Position numbers and translations under genes: made by a program
Source: Chitinophagales bacterium
GTDB taxonomy: Bacteria; Bacteroidota; Bacteroidia; Chitinophagales; JADIYW01
DNA length: 64,000 nt
NCBI GenBank assembly: GCA_023957215.1
Contig: JAMLHH010000009.1
Coordinates: 1 to 64,000 of the forward strand
Direction: 5' to 3'
The notes under the pieces: model-generated
What the model was told of the DNA's origin: nothing
The model's input: the letters and a program-made list of their open reading frames with translations, nothing else
Database searches by the model: none
Part shown: piece after piece, positions 38,548 through 47,503 of the stretch
Position numbering within the stretch: the stretch's first letter is position 1
How the letters are laid out: each line of letters starts with the position of its first letter

Positions 38548-39903
38548 TTAAGCTTTAATAAAATCATCCAAACTTACTAATTCATCTTCAATAGTAAGCT
38601 GACTTTTGATAGCATTAAACAATTTTTGTTCCATAACAGCATCGTATGTCTTTTTGACATGGTCTTCTTTTCCTAACATACTATTATTGAAACTTTCTAA
38701 GTCATCATCAGAAAATGCCATTCCGCCGGTAGCATATTGAGTCAATTGTTTTCTTAAATCTTCTTTGGATCTTTCTTTCACTTCTTCGAAAGTTCCTTTG
38801 AGGTCGTTATCAGCAGTAATTTTATTTACGATGAGTGTCCATTTTAGATTTCTTGCAAAATCAGGATACTCTTCTTCTAATATCTCATCCGTAATAGGTT
38901 TTTCATTAGAAACTTTTATCCATTTCTTTAAAAACTCATCCGGCAATTCAATGGAAGTTTGATCTAAAAGGAGATTATAGATTTGACTATTTAACTTACC
39001 TTCCTCACTTTGAGACAAGTAATTATTGAGGTCGGTTTTAATTTTTTCTTTTGCTTCTTCTTCAGTTTTTACGACATCAGAACCAAAGGCTTTGTCAAAA
39101 AATTCTTGATTGATTTCGGAAGGTATCATTCTGGAAATTTTTACCAAATTCAATTCAAATTCAGGGCTTAAATCTTCAGGTTCATTTTCTAAGTTGAGTA
39201 AATGCTTGGAGATATGATGTTTATTCCTGTCCAAAGTTTTGAAAATATCTTTGACTTTAAAAGTATCTCCGAGTTTGGCAGTTTTTAATTTTTTGCTTAA
39301 AGTTTTATCCTTCACCATTTCCAGATTGATAGGCCCTTCACTTTCTGCACCATTTTCTTTTATAGCTCCATCCACCAATTCAGTAAATTTCACCTGTAAC
39401 ATATCTTTTTCTTCGACACCTTCTTCAGGGAAGATCATAGAACCAAAACGCAATCTCATGTTGTCCAATTCTTTGGTCAGCATTTCATCGTCTATGTTTA
39501 CTTTGAGAGCTTTGATGACAGTGTCTTTTTTCAAAGCCGGAATTTCAAATTCAGGACTCAATCCCAAATCAAACTCAAAAGTATAATCTTCAGGATTTTT
39601 GATGTCAAATACTACATCTTTGGTAGTCGGTAAAGGCTGGCCTAAAATTTTCAACTCTTTTTCTTTGATATAATCGTTGATAGATTTGCTGACCATTTTA
39701 TTCACCTCATCCACCATGACACTTTCGCCGTACATTTTTTTGATGAGGCTGATAGGTACCATTCCCTTTCTAAAACCTTTCATGGTCATAGTTTTCTTGA
39801 GTTGAGTAATAGCCTTGTCCACTACAGGAAGATAGTCTTCTTTTTTTAAATTAACGCTGAGTGTAGAATTGAGTGCGTCTTTGTCTATTTTGCTTATTTC
39901 CAC
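38548..39903 (-). CDS. tig: Trigger factor, ribosome-bound chaperone
   Basis: A 451-residue trigger factor: an N-terminal ribosome-binding domain with MKGFRKGMVPISLIKKMYG (~39-57), a middle PPIase-like domain and a long helical C-terminal chaperone domain. The PPIase section is diverged, as is usual in Bacteroidota. It binds nascent chains at the ribosome exit. It forms an operon with clpP and clpX, the common order. Confidence 0.93.
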   Translation of the reverse strand: MEISKIDKDALNSTLSVNLKKEDYLPVVDKAITQLKKTMTMKGFRKGMVPISLIKKMYGESVMVDEVNKMVSKSINDYIKEKELKILGQPLPTTKDVVFDIKNPEDYTFEFDLGLSPEFEIPALKKDTVIKALKVNIDDEMLTKELDNMRLRFGSMIFPEEGVEEKDMLQVKFTELVDGAIKENGAESEGPINLEMVKDKTLSKKLKTAKLGDTFKVKDIFKTLDRNKHHISKHLLNLENEPEDLSPEFELNLVKISRMIPSEINQEFFDKAFGSDVVKTEEEAKEKIKTDLNNYLSQSEEGKLNSQIYNLLLDQTSIELPDEFLKKWIKVSNEKPITDEILEEEYPDFARNLKWTLIVNKITADNDLKGTFEEVKERSKEDLRKQLTQYATGGMAFSDDDLESFNNSMLGKEDHVKKTYDAVMEQKLFNAIKSQLTIEDELVSLDDFIKA

Positions 39904-39920
39904 GTTTAAACTAATTTACT

Positions 39921-39958
39921 AAAAATAAAATGACTTCTCCCAAAAAATGAGAGAAGTC
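39921..39958 (-). terminator. Terminator between tRNA-Leu and tig
   Basis: An 8-bp perfect stem (GACTTCTC / GAGAAGTC) is followed on the minus strand by a T-rich run. It ends the tRNA-Leu transcript just before tig, so tig probably starts from its own promoter within this short gap or by read-through. Confidence 0.75.
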
Positions 39959-39962
39959 TTTA

Positions 39963-40045
39963 TGGTGCGGATGAAGGGAATCGAACCCCCATGGTTGCCC
40001 GCTAGATCCTAAGTCTAGTGCGTCTACCAATTTCGCCACATCCGC
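39963..40045 (-). tRNA. tRNA-Leu (UAG), CCA encoded
   Basis: The minus strand folds as a class II tRNA. The acceptor GCGGATG pairs with CATCCGC. The anticodon stem is CTAGA/TCTAG around the loop CTTAGGA, giving anticodon TAG. The T arm is GGGGG-TTCGATT-CCCTT. The discriminator A is followed by an encoded CCA. Confidence 0.95.
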
Positions 40046-40062
40046 TTCATTTTTTGAGACTG

Positions 40063-40093
40063 CAAAGATAGGTAATTCATATCATTCGACCAA
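40063..40093 (-). promoter_or_regulatory. Promoter of tRNA-Leu (TTG-N20-TATCTTTG)
   Basis: On the minus strand, TTG (40093-40091) and TATCTTTG (40070-40063) are exactly 20 bases apart. This fits the Bacteroidota -33/-7 consensus and provides a reference promoter for this window. Confidence 0.7.
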
Positions 40094-40278
40094 GAATTAG
40101 TTTTTAATATTTTATTTTTTGTAAAATTTATTTTTAAACTACAAAAATGAAAATAAAGAAATAGACAATTGAAGTTGATTTTTATGAGGATAGATATAGG
40201 TTTTTGGTACTTGTGATTGAAAAATAAAAAATATCATCAAAAAAATTGACTCGCTATTTTTTAGAAAGAATAATATAC

Positions 40279-40286
40279 TATCTTTG
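40279..40286 (+). promoter_or_regulatory. -7 box of tRNA-Ser
   Basis: TATCTTTG, the same sequence as the tRNA-Leu box, six bases before the mature tRNA end. The -33 element is weak. Confidence 0.55.
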
Positions 40287-40291
40287 CGCTC

Positions 40292-40376
40292 GGAAGAATG
40301 GCAGAGCGGTTTAATGCGGCGGTCTTGAAAACCGTTGACTGTAACAGGTCCGGGGGTTCGAATCCCTCTTCTTCCG
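40292..40376 (+). tRNA. tRNA-Ser (UGA)
   Basis: GGAAGAA pairs with TTCTTCC, with discriminator G. The anticodon loop CTTGAAA gives anticodon TGA. A long variable arm is present, as expected for a serine tRNA. CCA is not encoded. A terminator follows at 40384. Confidence 0.95.
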
Positions 40377-40383
40377 CATAGAC

Positions 40384-40422
40384 AAAACGCAATTGGTTGA
40401 TCTTTAGCTGATTGCGTTTTTG
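40384..40422 (+). terminator. Terminator of tRNA-Ser
   Basis: AAAACGCAAT pairs with ATTGCGTTTT and a T-rich stretch follows. Confidence 0.7.
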
Positions 40423-40582
40423 TTTCCTTGAAATAGATTGAGATTACACCCATTAATATCTTTTTACGCCTCATTTTTCTGAATATCTAATCTTCAAGAT
40501 TTGTTTTTGGGTGTGTCTTTTGTTAGTAATGAGACTATTCGTATTGAGACTTCTGTCATTCCCTAAATAGACATATTCTCCT

Positions 40583-40607
40583 GTGGCTGGTGTTCCATCA
40601 CCGACCG
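40583..40607. repeat. Hairpin repeat copy in the 40.4-40.7 kb gap
   Basis: GTGGCTGGTGTTCCATCACC-GACC... is another, diverged member of the 9301/10295 hairpin family, far from the toxin-antitoxin island. The rest of the 40423-40733 stretch shows no gene. Confidence 0.55.
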
Positions 40608-40733
40608 TTGCTATTTGTTATAATCATGACAGTCTTTCGGACTTATTTGTGATAAATACTGATAAAACATTATAGTTTAATTGCTGTGGAAAGTGCAAAC
40701 TATGAGTTTTCAAGAGCCAAGATTTGTCCTTTT

Positions 40734-42482
40734 TTAGAAATCAATATTTCTATACAGTATATTCCATCTGACGGATAGATTGGCAAAGTGAGAACTCCTT
40801 GAGCGTTCCTCTATTTCACTTTTGGCTTTACGGTATCTGTAATTGAAATCAAAAGCTATATTATGCCACGGCATGAAAGTGACGATGACATCTGTCAGAT
40901 TCAATTTGGTTCTTACGCCCTGGCCTACAAAATTACCGTATTCTCTTTCTATATCACGATATGAATTAAAGACATCGCCTCCCCAATTGGTGCTATCTGT
41001 GTCTTCACCATATCTGGCTCTGATATGTTTCAGTGTTATAAACCATTTTGCGGCAGGTTGATATCTAAGAATGCTGACAATTTCAGTGAAATTAGCTCCG
41101 AGAGGATGTGCCAAAGGTAAATTATAATTTGTCCATGTAGTGACCTTGTCATCATGAGTATAAGTATAAGGTCTGACTAAGTTTACTTCGATTTGAAAGT
41201 CCAAATTATCCACTCCAAAAACATCTATATATTTCAAACCCAACTGTGTCCCCACTTTTGTTCCCCACCATCTTTTAGGTTTAAAGAGACCTTTGAGTTT
41301 CTGATTGGCAAAGTCAAACTCTTTTCCAATATTCATCTCGTCTAAAAGGAGTTGTCCGTAGAGAGAAAAATGTTTTGCAAAATTAGCTTTGAAATCGAAA
41401 CCTATCATCGCATTATCGGGACTACCAAGTGTCTGTTCTAAAGAGCGATAGAAGATAATAGGATTTAAGTATTGTAGCTCAAAATGATTTTCTCTTGAAA
41501 ATACTACTGCTTCAAATACACCTAAGTTGAGCCACTTGGAAACATTAAAGCTCAGGTGGTGTGCTGCCATGTACTTTTTGTTCAATAGCTTATCTGCACC
41601 TCCGTCATAATTGGCGGTAAGTTCGGCAAAGATATTGGTATAATTGAGCTTCCAAACACGTGTATTGAGTTTTAGAAAAAAGTAATCATTTCCATAATCT
41701 GAAAGAAATAAAGAGCGATATCCGTCACCTATAAAGTTTTTGTCATGTCCAAATTGAATACTGACATATTTTGAAGGTGAAAAAGTGACATAACCTTTGG
41801 CCCGAAAATAGTCATAACCTCCTTTTTTAAATGACTTGTAATATCCTGCTCCCGGGATACCTTTGGTCTCGTTGATTTTATCGGTGATAAAACCTTGATA
41901 AAAGGCTTGCTCAGAGGTGAAAAAGGTATAAAAACTTAATTTGTCTGTAATCTGTCCTCTTACTTCAAAACCTTTGGTGTTGAGTTGTTTGACTTTATTT
42001 CCACTTTTGCTATCTGTATCATAACCTACACTGACTTGTGCTACCGGATTGATGACTGCTTTAAAATTGGGTTTTACTACACTGAGAAAATTGGCAGGTT
42101 GTTTATAAAATACCTTTAAAATAGGTTTTTCGCTGACACGCATTTTCTCTTCGCTAAATTCCATATTGTCACGGTAGAGATAATCTATATTTGCCAAATC
42201 CACATCACTCAATTCACACGTACTGACAGTATCTATGTAACTGACAAATTCCATTGCACCGCGCCTGTCAATCGGTTTATTGACACTATGATACCCTTCC
42301 ATCAATTTACCACATTTGATTTCCAAGCGATCCAGCATGTGATAGGAAGGCGAACCCATCGGAATGGTTGCACTTTGACTATAAGAAAATGAATGAAATA
42401 ATAGAAATGTCAAAGTTGTCAAACATACTTTAACAGATAGAAGACGAGTGAATAAATAATCTTTCATTTGAATATGTATCAA
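40734..42482 (-). CDS. Wzi/RemB-like outer-membrane protein
   Basis: A 582-residue protein with an N-terminal signal peptide (ending ...FSYSQ). It looks like a capsule-assembly Wzi-type or gliding-motility RemB-type outer-membrane barrel: an N-terminal helical part (~40-120), then many amphipathic strands, with the family block FGHDKNFIGDGYRSLFLSDYGNDYFFLKL (~245-275). The last residue is Phe, as in outer-membrane barrels. Wzi binds capsule at the surface; RemB supports gliding. The ATG two codons before MKDYLF is also possible as a later start. Confidence 0.78.
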   Translation of the reverse strand: MIHIQMKDYLFTRLLSVKVCLTTLTFLLFHSFSYSQSATIPMGSPSYHMLDRLEIKCGKLMEGYHSVNKPIDRRGAMEFVSYIDTVSTCELSDVDLANIDYLYRDNMEFSEEKMRVSEKPILKVFYKQPANFLSVVKPNFKAVINPVAQVSVGYDTDSKSGNKVKQLNTKGFEVRGQITDKLSFYTFFTSEQAFYQGFITDKINETKGIPGAGYYKSFKKGGYDYFRAKGYVTFSPSKYVSIQFGHDKNFIGDGYRSLFLSDYGNDYFFLKLNTRVWKLNYTNIFAELTANYDGGADKLLNKKYMAAHHLSFNVSKWLNLGVFEAVVFSRENHFELQYLNPIIFYRSLEQTLGSPDNAMIGFDFKANFAKHFSLYGQLLLDEMNIGKEFDFANQKLKGLFKPKRWWGTKVGTQLGLKYIDVFGVDNLDFQIEVNLVRPYTYTHDDKVTTWTNYNLPLAHPLGANFTEIVSILRYQPAAKWFITLKHIRARYGEDTDSTNWGGDVFNSYRDIEREYGNFVGQGVRTKLNLTDVIVTFMPWHNIAFDFNYRYRKAKSEIEERSRSSHFANLSVRWNILYRNIDF

Positions 42483-42566
42483 AAGTAAAGTTTTTTAACT
42501 ATAAAAGAAAAGTAGAAATGAAGATTGGCTTGTTTTCATTTTCCTTTATCCAATAATTCAAATCCA

Positions 42567-43834
42567 TTACACGGCATCATTGTCCGCATATTCGGATTGA
42601 TACCCTTTGGTGGCGTAATAAATCAAAAATAGCCATGCGGGTATCATAATGAGAAAACCTAACCTTTTAGAGTCCAATGCAAGAGCTAATTGTGTCATTA
42701 ACGGTGGGATAATTGCCCCTCCGACTATCATCATCACCAAGATGGCAGATGCGATTTTGGTGTGTCTTCCTAATCCATTGAGTGCTAAAGGCCATATCAC
42801 CGGCCACATGGCAGATTGTGAAAAACCCAATAATGCAAAAGATATGACAGCAATATATCCGTTTGATACAAGTGCAATGCTTAACAATGCAATACTTAAT
42901 ACGGAAGATAAAATCAGCGCAGTTCTTTGTTTGAGGTATTTGGGTATCAAAATGATGGAAGCAAAATAACCCGACAGCATCGCTATGGCGGTATAGCTTG
43001 CAAATTTTGTTGCTATTTGCTTTGTATATCCCAAACTAATACCAAAATCTGTAAAAGCATCATAACTGATGACTTTATGCCGATGTAACAGAATATTGCA
43101 ACTGCACCCAATACCAAATTTCTATGTCCAAAGACAGAAGATGCTTCTCCGTGTGCGTGTTCGGGATTGTCTTCATCTTCATTTGGTTCGGGCAAATTGA
43201 TATAGATTAATAAAATACCGAGTATGACAAAAAGTATAGTAATTACAATGTACGGATGAATCACTTTATGGGCTAAATCTTGAAGGACTATTACTTTTTC
43301 ATCGGGTGATAATGTTTGAAGTGACTGTTCGATTTCATCTATATTATCCATGAATAAAAATCCTAATAAATGTACTGCGATAAATCCGGCAAGTTTATTA
43401 CAGACTCCCATGATGCTGATACGTTGTGCCGCACTCTCTATCGGTCCTAAAATGGTCACATAAGGATTAGATGCTGTCTGTAAAAGAGCTACACCTGTTC
43501 CCATGATAAACAAACCGGTTAAAAATAATGGGTAATAAATCATTTTTGCAGCAGGAATAAACAAACCGGCACCAACAGCCATGATAAACAGACCTACTGC
43601 CATCCCTTTTTTAAATCCCAACCATTTCAGGATATATGAGCTTGGTATCGACATGAAAAAGTAAGCGGCAAAAAATGCACTTGTAACGAAGTAAGATTCG
43701 GTGTAAGTGAGTTGACAAGCTGTTCTTAAATAAGGTATCAATTGACTATTCGCCCAAGTGATAAAGCCAAAGATAAAAAAGAGAATACCGATTACGGTCA
43801 GCGGGAAGATATAATTGCCGGATTTGTTTGTCAT
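42567..43834 (-). pseudogene. Sugar:proton MFS transporter (FucP/GluP type) broken by one missing base
   Basis: Read as one gene this is a ~422-residue, twelve-segment transporter of the fucose/glucose/galactose:H+ symporter family. It starts MTNKSGNYIFPLTVIGILFFIFGFITWANSQLIPYL and has the conserved GxALLQTASNPYVTILGP block. The frame breaks near 43076 (IGIKSSVM...). Adding one G restores IEVISYDAFTDFGISLGYTKQ, a normal segment-7 region, and the frame at 43034 then continues to the stop at 42567. The N-terminal part alone (273 residues) cannot transport. It is a very young lesion or a sequencing error. Confidence 0.85.
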
Positions 43835-44122
43835 ATAGTCTGTTTACTAAAGTCTTTGACTAATCTAAATAGATTTTTTTTATTTATATACGTGAAAGTC
43901 TGAAAGATGTGAAAATTGTTTTAAAAAATCATGACTATGGCGTTTCCAAATCCGATAAGCCATTTTAATGAATCAAATTTTTCAATACTATCATCTTTGA
44001 TAAACCAAGGAATAATAAGGGGAAATATCTCTTTTTGAGAATTTGTACCGCCTTTTCAAAGATATGGAACTTTCTACTTTTTCTCTTGACTAATATTAAG
44101 AAGCAGGATGATAATAAAGTTG

Positions 44123-44130
44123 TAAATTTG
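44123..44130 (+). promoter_or_regulatory. Possible -7 box of the TlpA-like gene
   Basis: TAAATTTG fits TAnnTTTG but has no TTG at the proper distance. It is so close to the ATG at 44138 that a later ATG (44147) may be the true start. The 43835-44137 stretch has no other visible feature. Confidence 0.35.
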
Positions 44131-44137
44131 CATAAAA

Positions 44138-45244
44138 ATGATGAAGATGAAAAGATATTTGGTGCTTTTTACATTGGTTTTTGTGACTTTTTCTTGTAAG
44201 CCTAATAAAGATGCTTTCGTAATACAAGGAGAACTCGCTGATGGAGGTACACAGGCAATTTATTTGATACATCCCGAAGAAACCGGCGGAAAAGTAGATA
44301 CCATTAGTATGAAAAACGGGAAGTTTAGAATCAAGGGAACCACCACATTGGCGAATGTATATGAGCTGGCTTTTGGAGAGCAATACCCGCCTTTGGAGAT
44401 TATTTTGGAGCCGGGAAAATTTGATGTGAAAGGTAGCCTTAGTGATTTTTATAATATAAAAGTGACAGGTGGTACACTACAAACCGAATACAACGAATTT
44501 ATTGATAAGATGATTCCGTTTAATGATGCTTATACTGTCTTGTATAAAGAATTTTTGAATGCCAAAAGTGACACGAGTGGACTTGCACAAGAAAAACAAG
44601 AACGGTTGTACGATGAGATGGATTCTATCAAATCTGTATATTATGAAGCTGCTTACCAATTTGTAGAAAGTAAGCCTGTCAATATAGTCAGTGCAAAAAT
44701 TATTGATGAAGTGCTGATGTCCAAGCCCGATTTGGATAGATTACAACCGATTGTTAACAAGTTTGACGACCCTATCATTAAATCTTCTTTTGGACAAAGG
44801 ATAGGAAATACTTTGAGTGTCATGCTCAAAACACCCATAGGTAAAGAGGCACCTTTGTTTACGATGAATGATGTAAACGGAAACGAAGTGTCTTTGGAAA
44901 GTATGAGAGGAAAATATGTGTTAATAGACTTTTGGGCTTCATGGTGTCGTCCTTGTAGGGATGAAAACCCACGAATGGTGAGCCTGTATAATAAGTTTAA
45001 AAGCAAAAAGTTTGACATGTTGGGAGTATCAATAGACCAAAATCAAATAAAATGGAAACAAGCTATTATAGATGATCATCTTGCTTGGACACAAGTGATA
45101 GATGAAAAAAGTGTTTCAAGTACCGAATACGGAGTTTTGGCAATTCCTTCCAATATTTTATTGGATCCCAAAGGAAACATTGTGGGGAAAAACTTGTTTG
45201 GCTCAGAACTTGAAAGAAAATTGGAAGAGGTTTTAAATCTATAA
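44138..45244 (+). CDS. TlpA/ResA-like thioredoxin lipoprotein
   Basis: A 368-residue lipoprotein (signal with lipobox TFSC). The N-terminal part is a DUF4369-type beta domain (~25-130). After a helical linker, a thioredoxin domain (~235-368) has the active site WASWCRPC (Cys270, Cys273) and a cis-Pro in LAIPSNILLD. It should reduce or shuffle disulphides in periplasmic proteins, as TlpA relatives do. Three ATGs compete (44138, 44141 and 44147); the last gives the tidiest signal peptide. A tiny lipoprotein-like ORF follows three bases later. Confidence 0.88.
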   Translation: MMKMKRYLVLFTLVFVTFSCKPNKDAFVIQGELADGGTQAIYLIHPEETGGKVDTISMKNGKFRIKGTTTLANVYELAFGEQYPPLEIILEPGKFDVKGSLSDFYNIKVTGGTLQTEYNEFIDKMIPFNDAYTVLYKEFLNAKSDTSGLAQEKQERLYDEMDSIKSVYYEAAYQFVESKPVNIVSAKIIDEVLMSKPDLDRLQPIVNKFDDPIIKSSFGQRIGNTLSVMLKTPIGKEAPLFTMNDVNGNEVSLESMRGKYVLIDFWASWCRPCRDENPRMVSLYNKFKSKKFDMLGVSIDQNQIKWKQAIIDDHLAWTQVIDEKSVSSTEYGVLAIPSNILLDPKGNIVGKNLFGSELERKLEEVLNL

Positions 45245-45247
45245 AAA

Positions 45248-45319
45248 ATGTTGAATAGATATCTGTTGCTATACATGCCGGTAGTGATAGGTTTTCAATC
45301 CTGCAAAAACGAGAAATGA
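45248..45319 (+). CDS. Possible 23-residue lipoprotein-like small ORF
   Basis: ATG at 45248 starts three bases after the preceding stop and encodes MLNRYLLLYMPVVIGFQSC followed by KNEK. The short charged start, hydrophobic core and lipobox-like FQSC form a complete lipoprotein signal, with only four residues after the Cys. It could be a tiny surface lipoprotein co-translated with the thioredoxin gene, or the stub of a lost gene. There is no homology evidence. Confidence 0.35.
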   Translation: MLNRYLLLYMPVVIGFQSCKNEK

Positions 45320-45463
45320 AAATCTGTACAATACTTAAATACTTTTAATCTGACACTAAAAAATCTGTCTAAGAAATCAAGAGATTATTTGTAGATACTC
45401 TTTGATATCTTTTTATTTCACAAATAAGTTTCTTTCTTTTACACATCATATTAGAATGGATAA

Positions 45464-45949
45464 ATGAATACGGTGTTCTTATCATTGGGAAGTAATTTGG
45501 GACTGCGTGAAAAAAATTTAAAAATGGCAGTGGACAGCCTAAAAGCCAACAATTTCACCTTTTTGAGTTTTTCTTCTATTTATGAGACCGAACCTTGGCA
45601 TGTGCCGGATAAGCAACCTAATTTCTACAATCAAGTAATAAAGGTAAAAACAGGTTTATATCCTTTCGGATTATTGACTTTACTCCAAAAGATTGAAAAA
45701 GGTCTGGGTCGGGAAGGGAAAGGAACAATCCAACCACGCTCTATTGATATAGATATATTATTTTTTAACGATTGGAAGATATTTTCACCTCAACTGACAA
45801 TTCCCCATCAGCAATTCAAAGAAAGGATGTTTGTTTTAAAACCACTCAATGAGATCGCACCTGATTGGATAGATCCCAATACACAAAAATCTGTCAGTCA
45901 GCTATATAAAGGGTGTTTGGATACACTTTTGGTAAATAAGATCAGCTAA
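45464..45949 (+). CDS. folK: 6-hydroxymethyl-dihydropterin pyrophosphokinase
   Basis: A 161-residue enzyme of folate synthesis that moves pyrophosphate from ATP to 6-hydroxymethyl-7,8-dihydropterin. Family blocks are LGSNLG-x-REKNL, SSIYETEPWH, NQVIKVKT, the GRGKGTIQPRSIDIDILFF-type end (here LGREGKGTIQPRSIDIDILFF) and the IPHQQF motif. The stop codon directly abuts the ATG of the next kinase gene, so the two are co-translated. Confidence 0.95.
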   Translation: MNTVFLSLGSNLGLREKNLKMAVDSLKANNFTFLSFSSIYETEPWHVPDKQPNFYNQVIKVKTGLYPFGLLTLLQKIEKGLGREGKGTIQPRSIDIDILFFNDWKIFSPQLTIPHQQFKERMFVLKPLNEIAPDWIDPNTQKSVSQLYKGCLDTLLVNKIS

Positions 45950-46594
45950 ATGCATTATAAATATATCTCTATAGAAGGAAATATCGGAGCAGGTAAAACC
46001 ACATTGGCACAATTACTTTCAGAAGCTTATCAAGGTCGTTTGATTTTGGAAGAGTTCAATGACAATCCTTATTTGCCAATGTTTTACAAAGAGCCGGATA
46101 AGTTTGCATTACAGTTAGAGATGTCTTTTCTGCTTGATAGATACAAACAGCTAAATTCTATTTTAAGTGAACCGAATATCTTTAACAATTTTATAATTTC
46201 AGATTATATGTTGGCAAAATCCTTACTTTTTGCTAAAATTAATTTGAATCAGGGAGATTTTAAATTGTATTCTTCCTTCTTTCATTTGATACAAAAACGT
46301 CTGCCGAGACCTGAAGTTATTTTTTACTTACATGCAAATGCCGACCAACTAAAAAAGAATATTCAAAAAAGAGGCCGCTCTTATGAGCAAAATATCAATA
46401 AAATGTATTTATGCAAAATAGAACGTTATTATTTTGAGTTTTTCAAACAACATCCTGATTTAAAGGTTGTCATTATTGATGTCAACAATCGCAACTGGAT
46501 ATCGGATATGTATGCTTATGAAAGTATGATGAAGGTTTTTGAACAGGACTATCAGCAGGGTATTAATTATATTCAATTAGAACATAATGTTTAA
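45950..46594 (+). CDS. Deoxynucleoside kinase
   Basis: A 214-residue kinase of the dNK family (deoxyadenosine/deoxyguanosine/thymidine-kinase-like), used to salvage deoxynucleosides. It has a P-loop GNIGAGKTT (10-18), an LEEFNDNPYL motif, FLLDRYKQL and the lid-region RGRSYEQNI. A folK-dNK pair is, to my knowledge, common in Bacteroidota. The ATG comes immediately after the folK stop. Substrate preference cannot be read from the sequence. Confidence 0.9.
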   Translation: MHYKYISIEGNIGAGKTTLAQLLSEAYQGRLILEEFNDNPYLPMFYKEPDKFALQLEMSFLLDRYKQLNSILSEPNIFNNFIISDYMLAKSLLFAKINLNQGDFKLYSSFFHLIQKRLPRPEVIFYLHANADQLKKNIQKRGRSYEQNINKMYLCKIERYYFEFFKQHPDLKVVIIDVNNRNWISDMYAYESMMKVFEQDYQQGINYIQLEHNV

Positions 46595-46681
46595 AATTAT
46601 CATAAAAACTTTCACTATATAGGTGTTATTTCATCCAAAACATCTAAATTAGACGACTAAAACAAACAAAAATTTAAACTT

Positions 46682-47242
46682 ATGAAAAAATCAATTTTAG
46701 CTATTATGCTATTGGCGGTTTTCGCCACTACCTTTACTTCTTGTAAAAAAGACAAAGACAAGGATGAGGATGAAGTCGTTAATTTGGATAATAATAAATG
46801 GGATGTTGACGGAACGGTAGTTTCAGGATTAGGAGGAATGGTTCAAGATAGTATCCTATTTAGTCTATCTCAAAATCCTATCTCTGTTATAGGTGTGAAA
46901 TTTGGAACAAATCCTACTAATGGAAGCTATGATATTACAGGAATTAATTTACCTGAATTGCCATCTGACCTCGATCCAAGTACAATGACACCTGAAGAAT
47001 TACAAGACATTTTAAATTCATTACAAAATGGAGAAGCCGGTCTAAATATAGGTGTTAACCAATGTGTAGTTCTTCTACTTCAAGACAATAAACTTTATGT
47101 GAGTGTGCCCGATAGTGGCAAAAAAGTCAAAGTTACCGTTGAGAATGGTAAAGTAAATGCTTTAGTACCATCTGTTTCATTGAAAGAGCTTGGCGGTGCT
47201 ACTTCTATTACCGTGAGTGCAAATATTATTCAAACTTTATAA
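46682..47242 (+). CDS. Hypothetical lipoprotein
   Basis: A 186-residue protein with a lipoprotein signal (lipobox TSC; Cys ~21) followed by an acidic/basic KKDKDKDEDE linker. The remainder is beta-rich with an insertion rich in Pro, Glu and Leu (PELPSDLDPSTMTPEEL). I do not recognise a family. It ends at a strong terminator and stands alone. Confidence 0.75.
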   Translation: MKKSILAIMLLAVFATTFTSCKKDKDKDEDEVVNLDNNKWDVDGTVVSGLGGMVQDSILFSLSQNPISVIGVKFGTNPTNGSYDITGINLPELPSDLDPSTMTPEELQDILNSLQNGEAGLNIGVNQCVVLLLQDNKLYVSVPDSGKKVKVTVENGKVNALVPSVSLKELGGATSITVSANIIQTL

Positions 47243-47257
47243 AAGAAATGATTTTAT

Positions 47258-47298
47258 GTCAAAAAAGAGGCTACAAATTGTAGCCTTTTTTTTTGACA
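47258..47298 (+). terminator. Strong terminator after the lipoprotein gene
   Basis: GGCTACAA / TTGTAGCC with flanking GTCAAAAAA and TTTTTTGAC arms and a long T-run. Confidence 0.9.
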
Positions 47299-47503
47299 TC
47301 TTCGTCAGCCATCTATATTCTCCCTGATAGGTCGCTCCCCGGCAGAGCCTATTTCCGTTTATACAGACATTACAAAGGCCTTAAGACTTTGAATTTGTAC
47401 AGCTATTTTGTCCATTACGACAATATTTCTAAATTAGTGGCGGAAAATTTATTTAGTAGAGTAGAATACTGATGACAGTTCATCATTTATTTTTTCCCAT
47501 TGA

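Noticed and set aside
40139-40474. 111-residue frame on the minus strand
   Set aside because: It is the complement of the tRNA-Ser gene, a well-known false protein (RGIRTPG type).
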